Positions 48,912 through 59,508 of a DNA stretch of 64,000 nucleotides are shown here, one piece after another (within the stretch, counting starts at the first letter, position 1; the number at the start of each line of letters is the position of its first letter). Source of the stretch: Juglans regia (taxonomy: Eukaryota; Streptophyta; Magnoliopsida; Fagales; Juglandaceae); the NCBI RefSeq assembly GCF_001411555.2, contig NC_049915.1:18552640-18616639 (forward strand), read 5' to 3'. The translations under genes were made by a program, and so were the position numbers. The notes below the pieces were generated by a model. The model saw only the letters and a program-made list of their open reading frames with translations. It was not told the origin of the DNA and ran no database searches.

Positions 48912-50579
48912 CTACGAGTCCATGGGGGTTTCACAAATATTGAGACTCGAATGAAAAATAGAAAACTTTTCTGAGACTAAGGGTTTTGTAAAAATGTCAG
49001 CAATTTGATCATGTGAGCTACAGAAAGCTACTTTCAATGTCTTGACAGCAACTCTGTCTAGCACAAAGTGGTAGTCAATATCCATGTGTTTAGTGCAAGA
49101 GTGAAAAACTGGATTGGCAGAGAGGTAAGTAGCACCAATGTTGTCACACCATAAAATTGGAGGTTTGGAAAGGGTAATACCCAACTCTTGAAGCATGGTC
49201 TGAAGCCAAATAAGTTCAGCTGCCGTGTGAGAAAGGGTCTTGTATTTAGCTTCAGTGCTGGATTTTGCAACTGTTTTCTACCTTTTGGAGCTCCATGAGA
49301 TAAGATGACTGCCAAGATATAGACAAAAGCCACCAGTAGAACGTCGATCATCTGGACAGCCACCTCAATCAACATCACAATATGCTTGAAGAGTAAAGGA
49401 GGATGAGTACTTGAAGAGTAATCCATGATTAATAGTACCCTTAAGATACTGAAGTATCCTCTTAACAGCAGACCAATGTGTGAATTTAGTAGAGTGCATG
49501 AACTGACATACTTTGCTTACAACAAAGGATATGTCAGGTCAAGTGTAGGAAAAATATTGGAGGCCTCCAACAATGCTCCTGAACAATGTACAATTATCAA
49601 AGCCAGGTGCATCAAATTGAGAGAGTTTGAGAGAGGCTGCCATAGGAGAGGAAATAGACTTGGCTTGAAGCATATTACTACGGGCAAGTAGATCCTTGAT
49701 GTACTTGTGTTGAGACAATATAATTCCAGAGTCACAACAATCAACTTCAAGTCCCAAAAAATAAGATAAGGAACCAAGATCCTTTACAGGAAAAGTCATG
49801 CTCAGATCACGAATGACAACATCAATGGCATGTGGATGTGTTGAGGTGATAACCATGTTGTCCACATAAATCAAAAGAAATATGTGAAGATTAGCACGAT
49901 GTAAGATAAACAAAAATGGGTCAGATTGAGAGGCAACAAAACCATAATCACTTAGCCAAGATGTTAATTTAGCAAACTAGGCCCTCGGTGCCTGTTTAAG
50001 GCCGTAAATGGCCTTGTGCAATTTGCACACATGAGTGGGAAATTTTGGATCAATAGAACCTTGCGGTTGCGGCATATAGACATTTTCAGATAACTCTCCG
50101 TGTAAGAAAGCATTTTGAATATCAAGTTGGCGCAATGGCCAACCACAGGTAACAACAATTGAAAGTACTAATCGAATGGTTGATGGTTTTACAACTGGAC
50201 TAAATGTTTCATTATAGTCCAATCCAGGTTGTTGGTGGTAGCCCTTAGCTACCAACCGAGCTTTTCTTCGCTCAAATGTACTGTCCGAATGAAATTTAGT
50301 GCGATACACCCAACGACAACCAACAATATTAGGAGAGGGATCAGAAAGTACCAAACTCCAGGTATTGTTTCGAAGGAGAGCATCATTCTTAGTAGCCATA
50401 GCCGCATGCCACTCAGGAAACTTGGATGCGACAGAGTAGCTTGTAGGTTCATCTGGAACATGACTTGTAGTAAGAAGACAATGCTGTGGAGGATATGGTA
50501 TCGTGCCATCGGTAGAAATGCGAGGTCGTGAGGAGTTTGTATGACTTCGAGTAATGAGAGGGGAGCGGGGAGGTTGCAA
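48912..50579 (-). pseudogene. Copia element 1 reverse transcriptase and RNase H, broken
   Basis: The piece at 49977-50579 contains the N-terminal blocks ([49 protein letters not shown]). The piece at 49539-49913 has the catalytic box as YVDN instead of YVDD, which removes an essential Asp. RNase H follows in several frames, ending with DIDYHFVLDRV and IADIFTKPL near 48912-49196. The copy is inactive. Confidence 0.9.
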
Positions 50580-51147
50580 AATGGGTGGGTGGGAGGAATT
50601 TGAAGGTTGCGGCGGAAGGGAAGAAGACCCAGGAGAGTTTGTAGAATCTGAAAAAAGAGTGTTAGGGTTAGGGTTAATTGGAGATAGGCCGGGTAATTGA
50701 GTTGAATTAGATGGGTTTGAAGTAGAGGGGGTAGACGGGCTTGGGCCTGGCCTGAGAATAAAATGGGTGAAAATTGGAAAAGAAACGTGGGCTGAGAGGA
50801 TGAGATTGATTCAGAAAGGGGCTTTGGGCTACAAAATGGGAAAGATGCCACATTGAAAAGAACATCCCTAGATATGTAAAGCCTGTTGGATTTTAAATCA
50901 TAACTCTTGTGAACTGGATTATAACCCAAAAAAAGGTAAGAGATGGATTGAGGAAGAAGTTTGTATTTGTTGTAGGGTCTCAAATTAGGCCAGCATTCAC
51001 AACCAAAAACCTTAAGAAATTTGTAATCAGACTCACGATGATGAACCAAAAAATGAGGGGATTTATTTTTAAAAGACCTTGTGGGAAGGAGATTGATGAG
51101 ATACACAGCTGTTTCAAAGGCTTCAGGCCAGAAGTTGTGGGAAGAGA

Positions 51148-52100
51148 CTAGTGAGCTAGAAGAGCAAGACCAGTTTCAACGATATGTCGATATTTGCGCT
51201 CAACAATACCATTTTGTTGATGTGTATATGGACAAGAAAATCTATGAGTAATACGCAATTTTCGGCATAGTGGAGTAAGGGAAGTAAATTCGCCTCTTCC
51301 ATCCGTTTGAAGTGTAATTAGTTTAGTATTAAAGAGATGTTCAACTGAAGGAAGAAATTGAGAAAAAATTGATAGCACATCAGACTTGAGTTTTAAAGGA
51401 AAAAACCATGAATATCGGGTAAAATGATCAACGAAAGATACATAATATTTAAAGCCTAGTCTAGATAATATAGGACTTGGGCCCCAAACATCAGCACTTA
51501 CTAACTCTAAGGGCTTGGTGTACACAACCCGACTAGAAGAAAAGGGTAATTGGTGACTTTTGGCCACATGACATTCTGAACAAATAAAAGGAACATCACT
51601 TGGAGAGAAATTCAAACAGCTGGTGTGCATTATACGAGAGACAATGGCGAGAGATGGATGACTCAAGCGCTGGTGCCACTGAGAGAGAGGAATGCATTCA
51701 CTGGTGTGAGTGGAAGGCTGTGAAGATGCAGAAACTGAGGAAGGAAACACGTACAACCCATTACACATTGGCCCGGTGAGGAGGATGCTCTTGGTCCGAT
51801 TGTCCTTGATACAGAAATGGGATGAATGGAATTTAAAGAAACAATTGTTGTCAATGCAAAACTGAAGAACATACATGAGATTTTTAGTGATATGAGGTAC
51901 ATGAAGTAAGTTGTGTAAATGAAAAGAAACAGAGTTTGTAAGAAGAGAGGATTGACCGAGATGTTGAATAGGAAGGCACGAACCATCTCCATCACGTACT
52001 GCCTTATTACCTTGGTACTGCTCAGATGAAATACTCAAGTTGCTCAGATCATTTGTGATGTGGTGAGTGGCGGCAGAGTCTGGATACCAAGAGGAATCTG
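51148..52100 (-). pseudogene. Copia element 1 protease and integrase
   Basis: A protease-like DSAATHHIT motif is near 52080. It is followed by an open 296-codon piece with the GAG-pre-integrase zinc finger region (WHQRLSHPSLAIVSRI ... CSECHVAKSH) and the integrase core with Asp in SADVWGP, Asp in LQTDGRGEFT and Glu in NGIVERK, that is, the three acidic residues of the DDE triad are present. The frame then shifts near 51148 and continues to the C-terminal integrase region (FGCECWPNLRPYNKYKLLP) at 50249-51106. Confidence 0.88.
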
Positions 52101-52209
52101 AGAAGAAGATGGGTGAAGTGTAGTTGGCTGAAAAATGAGGATTGGGTGGATTATAGGATGGAGAAAGACTTTGGGGTGGTTCGGTTTGATAGGAATGATC
52201 AAACTAATA

Positions 52210-53170
52210 CTTGCATTGGAGAGCAATATGGCCATTTTTGTTACAAACTTGGCATGTAGGGCGAGGACTAGCAGGTGTTTGCTAAAATGTCACAGAGGAC
52301 CCAGGTGAATAACGACCACTACGACCAGAGGACCGACCACACCCTTTGCCTTGTCTGCCACCACGCAAGAAAGACCTTCCACGTTGGTCACAACCTCCCC
52401 TAGCACTATAATTTATAGAGGGCTCAAAGGTGTTTTTAGAGGTGTGTTGCATTCGGCTTTCATGGATAAGCAGAATTTGATATAGTTCATGGGAGGAGAT
52501 GGGTTCAAACTGAGTGGTGATTGACGTGACAAGGGGCTCATACGCAGGGCCAAGACCATTAAGGACATAGGAGATAAACTCCTTATCAGGAAGTGGGTTT
52601 CCAATAGATGATAAGGTGTCTGCTAGTGAAAGGACTTTGCCATAATAATCTGTGATGGACTGATCTCCTCGTGAGAGATTGGTAAGCTGGAATTTCACCT
52701 GAAACTCTTTAGCTTGGGAATGAGAGGTAAACATGGAGAACAAGTTGAGCCATAGTTCCTTAAAAGTGGTAGAGGATAATACATGGCCAATGACTAAATT
52801 TGACAGTGACGAGAAAAGAACACTAAGGACAAGTTGGTAAGTCTTCATCCAAGTATGAAATTTAGGATTTGGTTTACGAGGTGCGTCAGAACCTGAGGTA
52901 AGGAATCGAGGAGGACATGGAAGAGAACCATCAACATAGCAGTAGAGATCTTGTCCTCTAAGGTATGCAGTGATTTGAACTTTCCAAATGAGAAAATTAT
53001 CAGCTGTGAGTTTGGTGGTAACAACGTGAGAAAAGGAAGAAAGAATGATAGAATTAGGTTGAGGGGAGGAAGAGGAATTAGGCGTGTCCTTGGATCAGAA
53101 GAGGAGGGGAGGAAGAGGAATTAGGCGTGTCCTTGGATCAGAAGAGACTGCTAGTCGAGCAGCTTTGATA
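52210..53170 (-). pseudogene. Copia element 1 gag, broken
   Basis: The open piece at 52282-52848 carries the capsid-like region (LVLSVLFSSLSNLVIGH, then FQLTNLSRGDQSITDYYGKV). The N-terminal part near 52850-53000 is in another frame. A zinc knuckle, CQVCNKNGHIALQC, sits near 52215-52262. A 41-base direct duplication (53061-53142) lies near the beginning and shifts the frame. Confidence 0.85.
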
Positions 53171-53173
53171 CCA

Positions 53174-53347
53174 TGTTAAGTACACACAATTTCTAAATTT
53201 TCATCTCATTAATGTACTGTGCAGAGGTTCCCTTTTATACACAACTATGAGGGAATAATGTTTGTTACAAGAGAAAGAAATCCAGTGTAATACAGAAATT
53301 ACTAAAGTGTCCCTGAAGTATGTACAACAGAGTGGTCTAGTTTAATA
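53174..53347 (-). repeat. Copia element 1, 5' LTR
   Basis: Same length as the 3' LTR, with seven transitions. Followed in the element's orientation by the primer-binding site. Confidence 0.92.
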
Positions 53348-53352
53348 GTAGG

Positions 53353-53986
53353 TACATTTTTTTCTTCTCTTTTGTTGTACTGTATGCTTAAGGCTAGAGT
53401 AGTGCCTAAAAACACTCAGATAACTCGTAGACTACAAACTTGCTAAGTGTGGTCGGTACCGGGTTCCTTAACTTAGCTACTTACTCATTGTATTTTTTCC
53501 TTCTTTTAATCTTCAATGCTAGAGGGATTTAATTGGTTTGTAAGTGAGTGTATTTTGGAAATTCTAAGAATATATTTTGAAAAGTAAAATTTAAAATATG
53601 AGGGGTTATAAATGCAATAATGGGTTACAAGATTTGTGGGGTCCTTTCTTGCTGTCTTAAAAAATTTCAGCAAATGTTTTTGTTTGCAATAAATGAACCA
53701 CCATAGGGGATTATTAGAAGGATATAGGCAGTAATGGTAATATAGCTTCAATTCCGAGCATAATGAGGAGTTTAGATCCACTGCAAAGATATTCTAGGAT
53801 TTCATATTGCAGTCAACTGGATTATTATTATTATTAAAAAAACCACCTCAGGCGATTATTAGAAGGATAATATATACTCTCTTCTCCCCATATTCTGTTT
53901 TCAGATTCTTTTATTCTCTCGGTTGATGTAATTGATTTTTCCCTGTAGTTATTTTTCTTATTTTTAATATTTTCCGCACACATATA
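53353..53986. other. Spacer between the two copia elements
   Basis: No gene. It contains a short (ATT)n run near 53821-53836 and two variants of a CACCTCAGGCGATTATTAGA / CACCATAGGGGATTATTAGA phrase (near 53842 and 53699), a small direct repeat. Confidence 0.5.
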
Positions 53987-54120
53987 TGTTGAGCATATGG
54001 AGCCTGGTTCCATCGCTCAAGCGAAACGTCTAGCCGCTCGAGCGAACACAAGTTAGAGAGTTCGCTCAAAGATAGCTCGAGAGACCGCTCGAGCAAAGAG
54101 AAGTTCGAGAGTTCGCTCGA
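53987..54120 (+). repeat. Copia element 2, left LTR remnant with CTCGAGCG repeats
   Basis: Shares the start TGTTGAGCATATGGAGCCTG with the right LTR. It contains the recurring octamer-like phrase CTCGAGCGAA/GTTCGCTCGA in both orientations and stops at the deletion junction GCTCGA|GAGGAAG. Confidence 0.88.
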
Positions 54121-54126
54121 GAGGAA

Positions 54127-54890
54127 GTGAAGGTATCAGGGATCGAGAAGTTTGATGGCACAGATTATGGATACTGGAGGATGCAGATAGAGGATTACCT
54201 CTATGGGAAGAGACTTCATCTTCCATTGTTGGGGATTAAGCCGGATTGCATGTCAGTTGCTGATTGGACCTTGTTGGATCGACAGGTTCTGGGGGTTATT
54301 CGTCTAACCCTGTCGAGATCCGTTGCACACAACATCATCAAGGAGAAGATGACTGCGGATCTCATAGCGACTTTGTTAGGTATGTATGAAAAGCAGTCAG
54401 CAAATAACAAAGTACATCTGATGAAAAAGTTATTTAATTTGAAGATGGCAGATGGTACGTCTGTTGCACAATATCTGAATGATTTTAATACTATCACAAA
54501 TCAATTGTCGTCTGTTAAAATTGAATTTAATGATGAGATACGTGCATTGATACTATTGGCATCACTGCCAAATAGTTGAGAAGCCATGAGAATGGCTGTC
54601 AGTAATTCTGCCAGTAAGTCAAAGTTGAAATATGATGATATCCGTGATTTGATTTTGGCTGAGAAGGTATGCATGAGAGATTCAGGCGAAATCTCAGGTT
54701 TGAGTTCAGCACTGAATGTTGACTCTCGGGGAAGAGCACAATACAAGAACTCAAACAGAGGCAGATCAAAATCAAAGAACAGGGGCAAGAGCAAGTCAAA
54801 GCCTGGTCAGCAGGCAACTTGCTAGAATTGTGGCAAAGCTGGCCACATAAAGAAGAATTGTAGAAATCCCAAGAAGACCAAGAATGATAG
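54127..54890 (+). pseudogene. Copia element 2 gag, broken
   Basis: Open 54127-54576 (KFDGTDYGYWRMQIEDYL ... NNKVHLMKKLFNLKM), then a stop at 54577-54579. It continues in the same frame (EAMRMAVSNS) to a stop at 54823-54825 that falls inside the zinc knuckle (C-stop-NCGKAGHIKKNC). The first codons are missing through the LTR-gag deletion. Confidence 0.88.
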
Positions 54891-54897
54891 TGCTAAT

Positions 54898-56402
54898 GTG
54901 GTAATTGAAGAAGTACAAGATGCACTATTACTTGCAGTTCATAGTCCAGTTGATGACTGGATACTTGATTCAAGGGCTTCCTTCCATACATCTTCCCATC
55001 GGGAGATTATGCAGAACTATGTTGCAGGCAATTTTGGGAAGGTGTATTTGGCTGATGGAGAGGCTTTGAATGTAATCAGGATGGGAGACATTGACATTGC
55101 ACTCCCAAACAAGAACAAATGGACCTTGCAGAAGGTCAAACACATTCCTGAGTTGAAGAATAATCTCATTTATGTGGGGCAACTTGATGATTGTGGCCAT
55201 TTAGTGGTGTTTTCAGATAGCACATGGAAGGTCACCAAAGGGGCATTGGTACTAGCTCGGGGTAAGAAAACTAGTACACTTTACATGACTACTGGTTTGA
55301 ATAACACTATTGCTACTACCGTTGCAAAGAGCACAACAGATTTGTGGCATTGCAGGCTTGGCCATATGAGTCAGAAGGGCAATAAATAACTTCTGTTTCG
55401 AGGAAAGCTACCAGAATTGAAGTCAATTGATCTCAGTATGTGTGAGAGTTGCATTATGGGAAAACAGAAGAAGGTAAGTTTCTTGAAAAGTGGCAGAACA
55501 CTAAAGTCAGGGAGACTAGATCTTGTGCACACTAATGTGTGGGGACCTGCCCCAGTTGCATCCCTTGGAGGTTCTCGTTACTATGTTACATTCATTGATG
55601 ACCACAGCAAGAAGGTATGAGTCTATTTTTTGAAACATAAATCTGATGTATTCAATGTGTTCAAAATTTGGAAAACCATGGTTGAGACAGAGACAGGCTT
55701 GAAGTTGAAATACTTGAGGTCTGATAATGGTGGTGAGTATATTGATGGTGGGTTCAATGAACGCATGAACAGAACCATAAATGAGCGTGCTAGAAGCATG
55801 AGGCTGCACGCTGGGCTACCACCTACTTTTTGGGCAGATGCTGTTAGCACTGCAGTTTACTTGATAAATAGAGGCCATCAGTTCTGTTGGATTGTGGATT
55901 GCCTGAGGAGGCTTGGAGCGGGAAAAAGGTCAAATTTTCTCATCTTAAAACTTTTGGCTGCCTTTCTTATGTTCTTATTGATTCTGATGTTCGTAGTAAG
56001 CTTGAGGCCAAGTTAAGAAAATGTTATTTCATTGGCTATGGAGACGAGGCATTTGGCTATCGTTTCTGGGATGATTCGGTTCGGAAGATTATAAGAAGTA
56101 GAAATGTGATCTTCAATGAGAAGATTGTGTACAAAGACAAATCTAGTACAGTTGCTGAAGCAGTTCCTCAGGAATCTGAGTTTGTGAGTTTGGTTGATCT
56201 ACCAGAGGTCACAGTGCAGTGTAGAAATGTGAGTGACAGGGAGAGTGGGTCCAGCACACCCATTTCCATTATTCCGCAGTTAGATCCAAAGCAGTCCCCT
56301 CCTATAGCTGCAGTTCGCAAATCAGTTAGGACTATTCGTCCTCCACAACGTTTCTCACCTTCTTTGAATTATATTTTGTTGACAGATGGTGGAGAACCAT
56401 AA
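54898..56402 (+). pseudogene. Copia element 2 protease and integrase, broken
   Basis: The protease motif reads DSRAS (near 54967) instead of the family DSGAS, which disables it. The pre-integrase block (LWHCRLGHMSQKG) is followed by a stop, then CESCIMGKQKKVSF, HTNVWGPAPVASLGGSRYYV and a stop at 55618-55620. The core continues with LRSDNGGEYIDGGF joined abruptly to NERMNRT, so an in-frame piece of the core is missing. A frameshift near 55890 leads to FSHLKTFGCLSYVLIDSDVR and the C-terminal region. Confidence 0.88.
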
Positions 56403-57943
56403 GCTATCAAGAAACCTTACAAGATGAAAATTCTAGCAAGTGGGAGTTGGCCATAAAGGATGAGATGGATTCCTTGCTAGGGAATCAGACATGAGAGTTG
56501 ACAGAACTTCCATCAGGGAAGAATGCATTACATAACAAGTGAGTATACCAGGTGAAAACTGAGCATGATGGTAGTAAGAGGTACAAGGCTAGACTTGTTG
56601 TAAAAGGCTTTCAGCAAAAACATGGTATTGATTACTCGGAGATATTTTCACCTGTGGTAAAGATCACAACCATCAAGTTAGTTCTAGCTATGGTTGCTAC
56701 TGAATATCTATTTCTTGAGCAGTTAGATGTGAAGACAGCTTTTCTTCATGGAGATCTTGAAGAAGACATCTACATGCACCAACCTGAAGGGTTTTTGGTA
56801 CAGGGAAATGAATGTTTAGTTTGCAGATTGAAGAAGAGCTTGTATGGCCTGAAACAAGCTCCTAAATAGTGGTACAAGAAAGTTGACAGCTTCATGTGCA
56901 GTGCAGGGTACATCGGATGTCAGGCAGATCACTGCTACTATGTTAGACAGTTTGACAATTCTTACATTATTTTGTTGCTGTATGTTGATGACATGCTTAT
57001 TGCAAGGGCTAGTATTGATGAGATAAAAAATCTGAAGAAGCAGATGTCAGAGCATTTTGCAATGAAGGATTTGAGAGCTGTAAATCAAATCCTTGGCATG
57101 AGAATTGTTAGAGACAGAGTCAGAGGCACGTTGAGACTCTCACAGGCTAAGTATGTGAAAAAGGTATTCAACAAGTTTAATATGGACAAGGCCAAGATAG
57201 TTGACATACCCTTGGGTAGTCACTTCAGACTCAGAAAGGATCAGGCACCAAAGTCAGAAGAGGAACAAGACTATATGAGTAAGTTTCCTTATGCCTCAGC
57301 TATTGGTTCATTTATGTATGCTATGGTCAGCACTAGACCAGATATTGCCCATACAGTGAGAGTTGTGAGTAGATACATGAGTAACCCTGGAAAATAACAT
57401 TGGGAAGCAGTGAAGTGGATTTTGAGGTACCTAAAAGGCTCCTCAGAAACGTGCTTATGTTTCTCAGGAGAGGGTTTAGAGGTGTAGTGTTATGTTGATG
57501 CTGATTTAGCTGAAGACACTGATAATAGAAAAAATACCACAGGGTTTGTTTATACTCTGGGTGGTACTGCAGTTTCATGAGGTTCTAATTTATAGAAGAC
57601 AGTTTCTTTATCTACTACAAAAGCTGAGTATATTGCAATTTCAGAAGCTGCAAAGGAGATGGTTTGGATACAGGACTTCTTGGAGGAATTGGGTAAAAAG
57701 AATCAGAAGGGCACTCTCTACAGTGACAGTCAGAGTGTCATATTCCTTGCCAAAAATCCTGCATTTCATTCCAGAACTAAGTACATTCAGATCAGGTATC
57801 ACTTTATACGATTATTGTTAGATGATGGACAGTTGCTACTTGAGAAAATTTGTAGAAGTAAGAACCCTGCTGATATGTTGACAAAGGGTGTTATACTTGA
57901 GAAACTGAAGTTGTGTGCAACTTTAGTTGGTCTTCTAGCATGA
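56403..57943 (+). pseudogene. Copia element 2 reverse transcriptase and RNase H, broken
   Basis: Stops interrupt the frame at 56492-56494, 56540-56542, 56867-56869 (just after GLKQAPK), 57395-57397, 57578-57580 and 57593-57595. Between them the usual blocks are readable: RYKARLVVKGFQQKHGIDY, LDVKTAFLHGDLEEDIY, an intact LLYVDDMLIA catalytic box, and in RNase H STTKAEYIAISEAAKE, SDSQSVIFLAKNPAFHSRTK and NPADMLTKG. Confidence 0.92.
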
Positions 57944-58033
57944 AGACAGGAGCAGTGAGTTGCAGAGGTGGAGGATATCATGTTTGAGGCAGAGGGCGAT
58001 ACTGTGGGTGTACCAGTCTCCAAGTCGGAGAAT

Positions 58034-58549
58034 TGTTGAGCATATGGAGCCTGGTTGCATTGCTCGAGCGAAACGTCTAGCCGCTCGAGCGAACACAAGT
58101 CAAAGAGTTCGCTTAAAGATAGCTTGAGAGACCACTCAAGCAAAGACAAGTCCGAGAGTTTGCTCGACACCACTCGACACATGGCTCGAGCGAACACAAG
58201 TCAGAGAGTTCGCTCGAAGAGCCGCTCGACACATGGCTCGAGCAGTTGAGGGAAACAGGTTTGCTCGATGCGGGCTCGACACGCCGCTCGAGCGAACTTC
58301 ACTAATTCTATTTTGATTAGGGTTTCCGCCGCATGTCATATAAATGGTTTTTGTTTATTCTGGCTTGTATAGTGTAGCGTGAACAGTAGCCGTCCAAAAC
58401 ACATGTATTGTGATTCTTCAAGAAATAAAAATCCTCTGCAATTCCCATGGACGTAGGTAATTTGCCGAACTACGTAAATACTGTGTCGTGTGTGATTGCT
58501 TGTTTTTCCCTGTGTTTGAATTTACTTTTTGTCATCGTTTTTCACAACA
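58034..58549 (+). repeat. Copia element 2, right LTR with palindromic CTCGAGCG array
   Basis: 516 bases. The first ~270 carry about ten copies of phrases such as CCGCTCGAGCGAACAC and AGAGTTCGCTCGA, often spaced 20-35 bases apart. CTCGAG is itself a palindrome. A TATAAATGG-like box (near 58338) and an AATAAAAATC block (near 58424) fit promoter and poly(A) signals. Confidence 0.9.
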
Positions 58550-58554
58550 GTATA

Positions 58555-59335
58555 CTGCTTTGCTGTAAGTGTATGAAAATAAGAAAAGAAATTCGTAGCC
58601 CAACATATTTGAACAAGAACTTTTCAGATTTAGAGTCAGAGACTCAGAAGTATAAATCTGTTGAAATTTATAAAGATAAAAAAAAACAAAAATAAACAGA
58701 GGGATCTGAGCTAAAACTTCTCGGATTTGGAATGGAATGTAAAAATATATCGAGGTTCAAAACAAAAGATCAGAATTATAGATCTGTACAATAGAAAAAA
58801 AATAGAAAAGAATCGAACTTTATTTAATAACAGATCTCAATCAGAATTTCTTAGATCTAGAATAAAATGTCCAGATTTGTCAAAGTTTATAAAGATAAAC
58901 AAAAAATGCAAAATAAAATCGATGCATTTGAAGTAAAAGTTCTCTGATCTAAAATGAAATGTCTAAATCTGCCAAGTTCAAACTAGAAAAAAAAAAAAAA
59001 AAAAAAAAGATGTGCAAAATAAAGAAAAAAAAATTGAAATATATAACACAACATATTTGAAGCAAAAAATTTTCAGATATATGGTGAAGTGTCTAGAACT
59101 CTTCAGATTTACAAAAATAAAAGACAGAAAGGGAAAAAAAATTAAATGTAGAGAGTGACAAGCAATGTATGACATATTCATCATTTCTGTTGGACGAAAA
59201 AAAACTATAAATGCAAAACAGACAATTGCAATCAAAGTGATGAGACAGAGAGAGAAAGACAACGAGAGATATAAAAAGTTTGACACTACCAGAGCATCAA
59301 CTTCAGGCAGTGCTATGGACACAACAATAAAAATT
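58555..59335. repeat. Degenerate repeat with CAGATCT/TTCTCAGATTT phrases
   Basis: About four to five imperfect copies of a unit near 100-130 bases: ACATATTTGAA-type, TTCTCAGATTTGGAATGAAATGT-like (near 58610, 58715, 58848, 58938, 59065) and AGTTTATAAAGATAAA-like phrases recur in the same order. A-rich, non-coding. A 22-base A run lies at 58987-59008. Confidence 0.6.
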
Positions 59336-59508
59336 GCATAGATCCTCAGATCCGCATTGCCGATGACAGTATATTCTTGTTCCTTATAAATAAGTTTCTC
59401 TTTTTTGTTTGCAATTATTTTACTGCTATATTCAAATATTAATGACTTGCGTAAATATGTACTGCTAATTTATTATATGACATGCTTATTCGTTCCGTCT
59501 TAATACAG

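Larger units (their letters stand above)
48733..53347 (-). mobile_element. Ty1/copia retrotransposon, complete but decayed
   Basis: The element has 174-base LTRs at 48733-48906 and 53174-53347 and the 5-bp target duplication GTAGG at 48728-48732 and 53348-53352. Minus-strand order is LTR, primer-binding site TGGTATCAAAGC (one change from the initiator-Met type), gag, protease, integrase, reverse transcriptase and RNase H, the usual copia order. Total length 4615 bases. The LTRs differ at 7 of 174 positions, all transitions. Stops and frameshifts break the polyprotein. Confidence 0.93.
53982..58554 (+). mobile_element. Second Ty1/copia retrotransposon, decayed, left LTR truncated
   Basis: The right LTR (58034-58549, TGTTGAGC to CACAACA) is whole. 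The left LTR keeps only its first ~135 bases (53987-54120) and then joins directly to gag coding sequence, so the rest of the LTR, the primer-binding site and the gag start are deleted. Flanks ATATA (53982-53986) and GTATA (58550-58554) are consistent with a 5-bp target duplication with one change. Gag, protease, integrase, reverse transcriptase and RNase H follow in copia order. Many stops fall at codons normally for Trp or Gln. Confidence 0.9.
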
